Below, piece by piece: positions 57,057-64,000 of a DNA stretch of 64,000 nucleotides. The notes beneath the pieces were generated by a model. That model saw only the letters and a list, made by a program, of their open reading frames with translations. It did no database searches and had not been told where the DNA came from. The DNA is from Spirochaetia bacterium. Lineage in GTDB: Bacteria > Spirochaetota > Spirochaetia > Treponematales > Rectinemataceae. The DNA is taken from contig JARKOY010000173.1 in the NCBI GenBank assembly GCA_029975555.1, positions 1 through 64,000 of the forward strand, given 5' to 3'. The position numbers and the translations under genes are program-made. How positions within the stretch are numbered: position 1 is the first letter of the stretch; every line of letters starts with the position of its first letter.

Positions 57057-59966
57057 TCATGCCGGCGAGGCACCTGTCAGCCTCGCGCCTTCTTTATCGT
57101 CGAGCTGGCGCCCCTCCTCGTACTCGACATCTTCTTCCTCGAAGGGCTGATCGGGGACATAGACGGGCCGCACGATGCCGTTCTCATTCTGTACCCGGAT
57201 CGCAATCGTCTTGGTGACGCCCGACTCCTCCATCGTGACGCCGAGGAGCGTATCGGCGCATGCCACGGTCTTCTTGTTGTGGGTGATCACGATGAACTGG
57301 CTGGTAGTGCCGAACTCCCTCAGAAGATTCACCAGCTGAATGATGTTGGCTTCATCCAAGGCCGCATCGATTTCGTCAAGAAAACAGAAGGGCGACGGCT
57401 TGACCATGTAGGTCGCGAAGAGCAGCGCGATCGCGGTGAGCGTCCGCTCCCCGCCCGACAACAGCGATATATTCTCAAGCTTTTTCCCAGGCGGCTGGGC
57501 GTAGATTTCGATGCCGCTCTCAAGCACGTGGTCGGAATCGAGGAGGCGGAGCTCGGCCCGCCCTCCGCCGAAGAGCCTGCGGAACATATTGTGAAAATTC
57601 TTCTTGATTCTGTTGTAGGTATCGACAAAGAGCTGTGCGCTCTCGGTGCGGATCTCGTCGGTGATGCGCACCAGGTCCGCGCGCGCCTTCACCAGGTCCT
57701 CATACTGACCGTTCAAAAATTCATAGCGCTGCCGGACTTCATCGAATTCTTCAGGGGCCATGAGATTGACGGATCCGAGCGAGGCCAGCGACGATTTCAG
57801 CGACGCAAGCTCCTCCCTGATCTCCGAAAGCGGTCTGTGGATTTCGTACATCCTGGTCTCGTACGCCGAAAGGTCGCGCGAATAGAGCTCCGTAAACGTG
57901 TCCTTGATGTTTCTAATCTCGGTCTCGTTCTGCGCGACCGCCATGTGGAGGTCTTCTAGTTCCTGCTGTATCGTCCGCAATTTCTGCTCGAGCTCGGAGG
58001 ACTCCTTGCGCTTCTCCTCGAGGTCGGCAGTGCGTTGGCCGATAGTGCGTTCAAGTTCCGCCATCTCCGCCGAGAGGCGACGGCCCCGCTGCTCAATCTC
58101 GGCGATTTCTTCATCGAGCGTCTCGAGCTCTTCCTCCAGCTCGCCCTGGCGGCGCTGTTCTCCGGCAAGCTCGTTTGCGATCTCTCGACGGTAGGCTTCC
58201 TGGCCGGCAATCTCTCGCCTCAGCACAGAAAGGGCATCCTGGGCAGCCTCCATCTGGGCCTGAATCTTAGCCTTTTCGAGCCGTGCCTCTTCGAGGGTCT
58301 TCCGGTAGGTCTCGATTTTTTTTGCGAGCTCGCCATTCCGCACCGAGAGCACCTGATTTTCTGCATCGATCGCCTTAAGCCGCTCGGCGTGCGCCGCAAT
58401 GGCCGCATCGATGCGCCGCTTCTGTGTCATCACGCCTTCAGGCGCGACAAGTTCGTTGAGAAATCCCGGCGAGACGGCGACATAGCGCAGAAAATCCTCT
58501 TCCAGCGACTTCGACTGCAATGAGAGCTCCCGCAGATCGGCACAGAGATTCTCGATCGTTTGTGCGCGCTCCTCGGCCCGCAGCGAGGCTGCAGCCCGCG
58601 CATAGTCCTGAAGCCTGTCCGCCCGAGATGCCGCCAAACGCGTAATGTCATTAATTTTTTGTCTGATCTGCCCCTCGAGCTTCTGCCGCTGTTCGATCTG
58701 GGTTTCGGACTGGCGCAGGCGCTCGTCGACGAGCTGGGCTATCCTCTCCGTAATCGTGTCGAGTTCGTGGCGCAACTGCGCGGTCTTTTGGCCTATTTCC
58801 TTCGATTCTTCGGCGTTGTGCCTGATGCTTTCCTCATTGGTCTTCACCGAAAGGGCTGCGGCGGAGATGTTCTGGTCGAAGGTCTGGATGTTGGCCTCGA
58901 CATCACGAATCCGTGCCCTGTAGCCCGCATGTTCGGCCTCTTTCTCTCCTTCTTCATCGCGGAGGGACTCGATCTTCGCGGCGATGGTACGATCCCGGCC
59001 CTGGAGCTGCTCGATCTTCGTCTTCAGCTCGCGATGCCGCTCCGCGAGGAGCGCCTTCTGCTTCTCCTTGCCGTTCTTTTCCACTGCAAGCCCGTACAAG
59101 AGCTTCTGCATCTCGACGAGTTTGGCCTCGAGCTCGTTGACGAGATCGAGCCCCTCCGACATCGATGCGCTCATGGCGTCGATGCGCTGCACGAGGGCTT
59201 CGCGTTCCTTCTTCTTCTGATCGAAGGACGCGCTGCTGCGATCGCGTTCTCGGACGTACTGTCGCAGACGCACCAGGTAGAGGTCGAGCTCAGTCTCGAA
59301 TATTTTGTCTTTTAACTGCCTGTACTGAATGGTTTTTTCCGCCTGAACCTTCAGGCTCTCGTAGGAGTTTTTAACTTCCCGGACGATGCCCTCGATCTGG
59401 CGCATGTTCTCTTCGGTCTTCGCGAGCTTGAGCTCTGCCTCGCGCGCGCGGACCTTGTGCTTCGTGATGCCCGCCGCCTCTTCGAAGAGATAGCGCCTGT
59501 CCTCCGGCTTGGACGACAGTATCTGGTCGATGCGCCCCTGTTCCATCACCGAATAGGCCGACTTGCCGATCCCCGTATCCCAGAAGAGTTCCCGTACATC
59601 CTTCAGTTTCGCCAGTTTGCCGTTGATGAAATATTCGTTTTCGCCCGAGCGGTAGAGCCGTCGCTTCACTTCGATCTCGGGCACATCGAGGGGGAGCGCC
59701 CCTCCTTCGTTGCCGATGGTGATCGCCACTTCCGCGACCGACAGAGGCCGCCTGTTCTCCGTACCGTTGAAGATGATGTCCTCCATCGATTCGGCGCGGA
59801 GGCTCTTCGCCGACTGCTCTCCGACGACCCACTTTATCGCGTCGACGATATTGGACTTGCCGCAGCCGTTCGGCCCGAGCAGCGCCGAAATTCCCTGGGA
59901 AAACTCGATGCGCACTCTGTCCGCAAACGACTTAAATCCGAATATTTCAAGGCTTTTCAAATACAC
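57057..59966 (-). CDS. smc: Chromosome segregation SMC protein (short, atypical mid-region)
   Basis: 969 aa; MYLKSLEIFGFKSFADRVRIEFSQGISALLGPNGCGKSNIVDAIKWVVGEQ; ENISLLSGGERTLTAIALLFA; PFCFLDEIDAALDEANI; long coiled coils. Confidence 0.93.
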   Translation of the reverse strand: MYLKSLEIFGFKSFADRVRIEFSQGISALLGPNGCGKSNIVDAIKWVVGEQSAKSLRAESMEDIIFNGTENRRPLSVAEVAITIGNEGGALPLDVPEIEVKRRLYRSGENEYFINGKLAKLKDVRELFWDTGIGKSAYSVMEQGRIDQILSSKPEDRRYLFEEAAGITKHKVRAREAELKLAKTEENMRQIEGIVREVKNSYESLKVQAEKTIQYRQLKDKIFETELDLYLVRLRQYVRERDRSSASFDQKKKEREALVQRIDAMSASMSEGLDLVNELEAKLVEMQKLLYGLAVEKNGKEKQKALLAERHRELKTKIEQLQGRDRTIAAKIESLRDEEGEKEAEHAGYRARIRDVEANIQTFDQNISAAALSVKTNEESIRHNAEESKEIGQKTAQLRHELDTITERIAQLVDERLRQSETQIEQRQKLEGQIRQKINDITRLAASRADRLQDYARAAASLRAEERAQTIENLCADLRELSLQSKSLEEDFLRYVAVSPGFLNELVAPEGVMTQKRRIDAAIAAHAERLKAIDAENQVLSVRNGELAKKIETYRKTLEEARLEKAKIQAQMEAAQDALSVLRREIAGQEAYRREIANELAGEQRRQGELEEELETLDEEIAEIEQRGRRLSAEMAELERTIGQRTADLEEKRKESSELEQKLRTIQQELEDLHMAVAQNETEIRNIKDTFTELYSRDLSAYETRMYEIHRPLSEIREELASLKSSLASLGSVNLMAPEEFDEVRQRYEFLNGQYEDLVKARADLVRITDEIRTESAQLFVDTYNRIKKNFHNMFRRLFGGGRAELRLLDSDHVLESGIEIYAQPPGKKLENISLLSGGERTLTAIALLFATYMVKPSPFCFLDEIDAALDEANIIQLVNLLREFGTTSQFIVITHNKKTVACADTLLGVTMEESGVTKTIAIRVQNENGIVRPVYVPDQPFEEEDVEYEEGRQLDDKEGARLTGASPA

Positions 59967-60050
59967 AAAGCATTTCCTTTCGAATCAAATAAAAAGCACC
60001 CGCAGCAACGCGCCGGCGCACTGCAGGTGCTCTATCAGAGCGAGTCAGGC

Positions 60051-60704
60051 CTATTGATCCTGCCGGATCAGTAGCTCATACGCCTCATTCGCCGTTTTGC
60101 AGTTCAGAAGCCCATCTCGTAGCTCCACCACCTTGAGCCGCGCGGAAAAGAACGAAAGCGTCTGCAGGTAATATGCATGCTGATTATACGCCGCAGCGAT
60201 CATGAATAGAAGTCGCACGGGCACGTCGTCGAGCGTCTGGAAATCGGTGATATCGCACTTCGAAATGCCAATGGAGATCGCCAGGTCCGTCACGGAGTTC
60301 AGACGAACGTGGGGAATCGCGATACCCTTGCCGATCGCGGTGCTCATGAGCTCTTCGCGGCGAAGGATTTCCGATATCAATTCCTGCTTGTTCTTGATCT
60401 GAGGTGCCGTGGAAAGGTTTTCGGCGAGTGCAATCAGAGCATCGCGCTTCGAGGGGTAATTGAGAAACAAAATGCGATCAGGCGAGATGATGTTCTGAAT
60501 TTTTACGCTGCTGATGAGTGCTACTGGCCGATTTGAAGAAAGGCGCTCATTGACCCACCGCTCGATTTCGCTCTTCTTGAAGCGCCAGACGGTACCGATC
60601 TTGCCGGAAGGTATCTCACCTTTCTGCGCCCAGTCGTACACGGTTCGTTCGGATACTCGCAAGTATTTCGCCACTTCTTCAATGGTCAGGATATCGTCAT
60701 CCAT
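60051..60704 (-). CDS. Excisionase-type HTH fused to PTS EIIA (PtsN-like) domain
   Basis: MDDDILTIEEVAKYLRVSERTVYDWAQKGEIPSGKIGTVWRFKKSEIERWV (HTH_17) followed by EIIA with GKGIAIPHVRLNSV active-site-like His. Confidence 0.85.
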   Translation of the reverse strand: MDDDILTIEEVAKYLRVSERTVYDWAQKGEIPSGKIGTVWRFKKSEIERWVNERLSSNRPVALISSVKIQNIISPDRILFLNYPSKRDALIALAENLSTAPQIKNKQELISEILRREELMSTAIGKGIAIPHVRLNSVTDLAISIGISKCDITDFQTLDDVPVRLLFMIAAAYNQHAYYLQTLSFFSARLKVVELRDGLLNCKTANEAYELLIRQDQ

Positions 60705-60788
60705 GCGGTACGCCCCTCCGACTTGAAATTTATGACATATTATTGAATCTTGTTGTAAGGTCTGTCAAGTATTGGAAAATAGTATTTT

Positions 60789-61595
60789 TTACTCATCATC
60801 GCTCGCCTCCTTTTCCCACGACTCGAGGAATACGTCGACCGCCTTTGAAGGAAAACCTTCATGCTTCAAATGTGCCCGCAGCAGCGAATACTGTTCGCTG
60901 AAAGACAACAGGTGTGGCTCCGCATCAGCCCCGGTCCCGGGCCTCTGGGAAAGATCGTGTGGCCGGCAGTGTCTTCGACCGATTCCGCGGCCGCCGCGCG
61001 GAAAACGCTGCGTGCGTCTCAGCAGCGCGACGCAGCTTCTGCGGATCGCCTCTTGCATTTCGTCCTCCGCGAGGGAGGCAAAACCGTCGGCGAGTATCGT
61101 TTTTGGGTCTTCGAAGAGGCCTATGCGAGGCCACGCGAGCGCCTTTATGCGGTCCGGGCCCTGCCCCTTCCTCACCATGTGAGACCGCACGAGCATTGCG
61201 ACATAGCGGCGGTCATCGACACAGCGCTGGTCGCAGAGCCACTTGAGGCAGGTGTGGGATATCGCTGGTTCATAGCCTTTATTCAGCAGTTTTCCATACA
61301 GCTGCCTTGAACCCTGTTCGGCGCGCGAAAGGATCGAAAGAGCCTCCTTGCGCGCACGGTGCAGGGCATCGAGGCGGCCAAGCGCGGACACCGCCTCTTC
61401 GTCCAAGGTCTCATCCGTCATGAGCGTGACTGGGCTCGACCCCTCAGCGACGACAAGCGTCCGAACGCCATGGTCGAAGAGATAGCCCAACAGCTCGGCG
61501 TCCTTGGCGTCGAAACGAAACAGAAGGCCTCCGGAGAGCGCCACTTCGAGCGTTCCGGAGGCCTTTTCGCGAACGGACTCGATCCGCACCGCCAT
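60789..61595 (-). CDS. recX: Regulatory protein RecX family
   Basis: 268 aa; GYEPAISHTCLKWLCDQRCVDDRRYVAMLVRSHMVRKGQGPDRIKAL; directly downstream of rpsI. Confidence 0.72.
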   Translation of the reverse strand: MAVRIESVREKASGTLEVALSGGLLFRFDAKDAELLGYLFDHGVRTLVVAEGSSPVTLMTDETLDEEAVSALGRLDALHRARKEALSILSRAEQGSRQLYGKLLNKGYEPAISHTCLKWLCDQRCVDDRRYVAMLVRSHMVRKGQGPDRIKALAWPRIGLFEDPKTILADGFASLAEDEMQEAIRRSCVALLRRTQRFPRGGRGIGRRHCRPHDLSQRPGTGADAEPHLLSFSEQYSLLRAHLKHEGFPSKAVDVFLESWEKEASDDE

Positions 61596-61598
61596 AGG

Positions 61599-61997
61599 TC
61601 AGCGCTTGGAGAACTGGAATCTCCGGCGAGCGCCGCGCTGGCCGTATTTCTTGCGCTCCACCATGCGCGGGTCGCGGGTCAAAAGCCCATTGGCCTTGAG
61701 CGATGCGCGGTTTGCAGGGTCTATCTGCGCAAGGGCGCGGGCAAGCCCGTGGGTGCAGGCGCCGGCCTGGCCCGTGGGGCCACCGCCGATGACCGTGATA
61801 TATGCATCGAACTTATTTTCGCTGGCGGTGACGAGGAGAGGCTTGCGGACCTGTGCGACGAGACTCTCGATCGTAAAATATTCTTTGAGATCCCTCTGAT
61901 TGATGATTATCTTGCCTGAACCTTCACGGAGAAACACCCTCGCAACTGCGCATTTGCGGCGGCCCGTACCAATACCAAGGTTGATGTTCTTGACCAT
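61599..61997 (-). CDS. rpsI: 30S ribosomal protein S9
   Basis: [32 protein letters not shown]; ...[27 protein letters not shown]. Confidence 0.97.
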   Translation of the reverse strand: MVKNINLGIGTGRRKCAVARVFLREGSGKIIINQRDLKEYFTIESLVAQVRKPLLVTASENKFDAYITVIGGGPTGQAGACTHGLARALAQIDPANRASLKANGLLTRDPRMVERKKYGQRGARRRFQFSKR

Positions 61998-62016
61998 TTT
62001 GTCTTCCTTCCCTCAA

Positions 62017-62445
62017 TCAAAGATCGATCGCCATCGGCATCTGCGCCGCATGCGGATGATTCGGACCGGCGTATACCTTCACATTCTTGAACAGCTTGCG
62101 GCCGAGCGGCCCTTTGGGAAGCATGCCGCGGATCGCTATCTCCATGGGAGAAACGGGATTTCGATCAATAAGCTCAGCAAAATTGAAGCCCTTGATGCCG
62201 CCAGGGAACCCCGTGTGGTGGTAATACATCTTATTCTGGCGTTTTCGGCCAGTCACCACGACCTTATCGGCGTTGACCACGATGACGTAATCCCCTGTCT
62301 CCTGACTCGGGGTGAATGTCGGCTTATTCTTGCCCCTTAAGATCGACGCGACCTTGGCCGCAACACGGCCGAGAGGCTTGCCGGCAGCGTCGATGATGTA
62401 CCATTTGCGCTCAGCCGTCGCAGGAGTTACAAATACAGTCTTCAT
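62017..62445 (-). CDS. rplM: 50S ribosomal protein L13
   Basis: KWYIIDAAGKPLGRVAAKVASILRGKNKPTFTPSQETGDYVIVVNADKVVVTGRK. Confidence 0.97.
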   Translation of the reverse strand: MKTVFVTPATAERKWYIIDAAGKPLGRVAAKVASILRGKNKPTFTPSQETGDYVIVVNADKVVVTGRKRQNKMYYHHTGFPGGIKGFNFAELIDRNPVSPMEIAIRGMLPKGPLGRKLFKNVKVYAGPNHPHAAQMPMAIDL

Positions 62446-62544
62446 GTATGTATACCTTCACCTTATTGTGGAGTATTCAAAAAATGCGCGTGCATATTCC
62501 CACAGATTGGGAAATCTGTCAAGCATCTCTATATGATATGCAGG

Positions 62545-62796
62545 TTAGTCCTTCTTTTCCTCATTTCCTTCTTGCCCATTTTCCGATTTTTCTTTTTCCT
62601 CTTCTTTCTTCTCTTCAATTTTGTCTTTTATGTCCGCAATGCCGATGAATACTGCCAGAGCACCGATTAACACAGCGAGAACAGGGAGCGCGCCGCGGAG
62701 AAAGGCGAGGACATCATTCCACCAACCCAGAATTCCAGGCAGCACCATGAGCACCGCCACGATGATAAGTCCAATACCAACCAGCAACGCAGTCAT
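62545..62796 (-). CDS. Small conserved-looking membrane protein with charged C-terminal tail (83 aa)
   Basis: MTALLVGIGLIIVAVLMVLPGILGWWNDVLAFLRGALPVLAVLIGALAVFIGIADIKDKIEEKKEEEKEKSENGQEGNEEKKD; AAGGAG RBS upstream of ATG 62796. The longer ORF to 63780 is antisense read-through. Confidence 0.7.
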   Translation of the reverse strand: MTALLVGIGLIIVAVLMVLPGILGWWNDVLAFLRGALPVLAVLIGALAVFIGIADIKDKIEEKKEEEKEKSENGQEGNEEKKD

Positions 62797-62946
62797 TTCA
62801 TTCTCCTTCGTTCGTATCAATTTTTTAGCGTTCGTCCCGAGCAGACGGATTCTTTGCGAATTCACTATACCATACGTGCCAGAGCTCCGCAACGATCTCC
62901 GGTATGTGCCCTTGCCTCTCGCTACCTTTAAAGCTATAACCAAGGC

Positions 62947-64000
62947 ATGGTCCCGCTTCATTCCCTGGTTATGTACAAAACGAAACCGGCCATCGTGCTC
63001 TCCTGCGATGCCGACAGGATTTTGATCCGTGGGATCGAGGGAGAAGAGCGGCGCGTCAGGCCCAAGGACCTGATTCTTCTCGGGGCAGGCCCCATCAGCG
63101 CCTTTTCTGAGGGGCAGCCTTCGAATGAAGCGCTGGAGGCTCTCGCATTGCTCCAGGAAGAGCATCCTGAGGGGCTTGCGCTCATCGGCTGGAGAGAATT
63201 CGCAGACCTCGCGTGGGGCGACGCACAGGCTGAGCACATCGTTGCGGCGTGGCGCTCGCTTCTTGGCAATCCGGCAGTGGAAATTCTGGACGAGGGCATC
63301 CGGATCCGCAGCCGAGACGAGCATCAAAAATTGCTCGAAAGAGAGGAAAAAAAGAAAAAGGTCGCCGAGAGCAAGACGGCATTCATCGACGCATTCCGTC
63401 GCGCCTGGAAAAAGCGCGACCCCACGCTCATCGACAAAAATCCGTTGTTCCAGCCTTTTTTCGAGGAGCTTGCCAGGTGCGCGCGCGGCCTCAGCGAGGA
63501 AAGTCCACTCGCCCGAGAGCTCGGAATCAAAACGACGCCTCAGGCGATCCACGAAGCGCTTCTGGCAACGGGCTACTGGAACACCACCTTCAACCCATGG
63601 CCCGAACGCAACGGGTGCATCCTTTCCCCGCCTCCTGCGCCCGAGATCTTCGACGAGAGGTCTGAGCTTGAGCTGGAGAGGCTCGATCTGCGAGGGCTGT
63701 CTTCCTACGCCATCGACAACGCGTGGTCGAACGACCCCGACGACGCGATCTCCTTCGACGGAGAGAGGATATGGATTCACGTCGCCGACCCTGCATCGAT
63801 ACTCTTGCCGACCTCCAAACTCGACGACGAAGCGATGGCGAGGGGCTCCACGCTCTACCTGCCGGAGCGAACGATTCCGATGCTACACAGTTCGCTGGTG
63901 CAGGCCCTTGGCCTCGGACTTACCCCCGAATCTAAGGCGCTGTCCTTCGGCGTAAGGTTGAAGGAAGACGGCAGAATCGCTGATACCCTGATCGTCCCAA
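62947..64000 (+). CDS. RNB-domain (RNase II family) exoribonuclease, 3' truncated by window edge
   Basis: Own translation of frame from ATG 62947 (absent from ORF track, no stop before 64000): ...LRGLSSYAIDNAWSNDPDDAISFDGERIWIHVADPASILL..., matching the RNB catalytic motif. Confidence 0.85.
   Translation, partial: MVPLHSLVMYKTKPAIVLSCDADRILIRGIEGEERRVRPKDLILLGAGPISAFSEGQPSNEALEALALLQEEHPEGLALIGWREFADLAWGDAQAEHIVAAWRSLLGNPAVEILDEGIRIRSRDEHQKLLEREEKKKKVAESKTAFIDAFRRAWKKRDPTLIDKNPLFQPFFEELARCARGLSEESPLARELGIKTTPQAIHEALLATGYWNTTFNPWPERNGCILSPPPAPEIFDERSELELERLDLRGLSSYAIDNAWSNDPDDAISFDGERIWIHVADPASILLPTSKLDDEAMARGSTLYLPERTIPMLHSSLVQALGLGLTPESKALSFGVRLKEDGRIADTLIVP

Noticed and set aside
62800-63780. 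Upstream part of the 411-aa minus-strand ORF 62545..63780
   Set aside because: Antisense to the RNB ribonuclease; only the last 83 codons, beginning at an RBS-preceded ATG, look like a real protein.
1-64000. CRISPR arrays, transposons, prophage, toxin-antitoxin or defence islands
   Set aside because: Looked for clustered direct repeats, IS-like terminal repeats, transposase/integrase motifs and nuclease/defence domains on both strands; none seen. No tRNA cloverleaf was convincing by eye, though tRNAscan-SE should be run.

Overview
The window reads as ordinary, gene-dense core chromosome of a high-GC spirochaete. The lineage is an inference from product set and gene order, e.g. rplM-rpsI-recX and phoH-HDIG-ybeY-corC. 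I see no CRISPR array, rRNA, transposase, phage gene or convincing tRNA. Main blocks: aromatic biosynthesis (pheA C-terminus, tyrA, aroA, aroE); gdhA; a phoH/pgpH-like/ybeY/corC operon; an LptD-like outer-membrane protein; uvrA; ychF; a Lol/Mac-type ABC cluster with a LolA-like protein and a predicted beta-barrel; a flavodiiron protein; an oadB-like sodium-pump subunit with a 48-aa partner missing from the ORF track; mnmA; tmRNA; a divergent LacI-controlled sugar locus (29.4-40.2 kb); pncA/pncB; pyrK/pyrD; a pstB-phoU-phoB-phoR operon with a Pho-box-like repeat; a thymidine-kinase-like protein; an AlaX-type editing protein; SMC; an HTH-EIIA fusion; recX; rpsI; rplM; and an RNB-family ribonuclease running off the right edge, also missing from the ORF track. 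Best candidates for something new: (1) the sugar locus, which pairs a ManA-like bicupin with L-xylulose-type kinase and UlaE-type epimerase homologues; (2) an SMC whose coiled coil is interrupted at mid-protein by only about 20 residues instead of a normal hinge domain; (3) the ABC/LolA-like/beta-barrel envelope cluster. All names are from reading protein sequences by eye; no searches were run.
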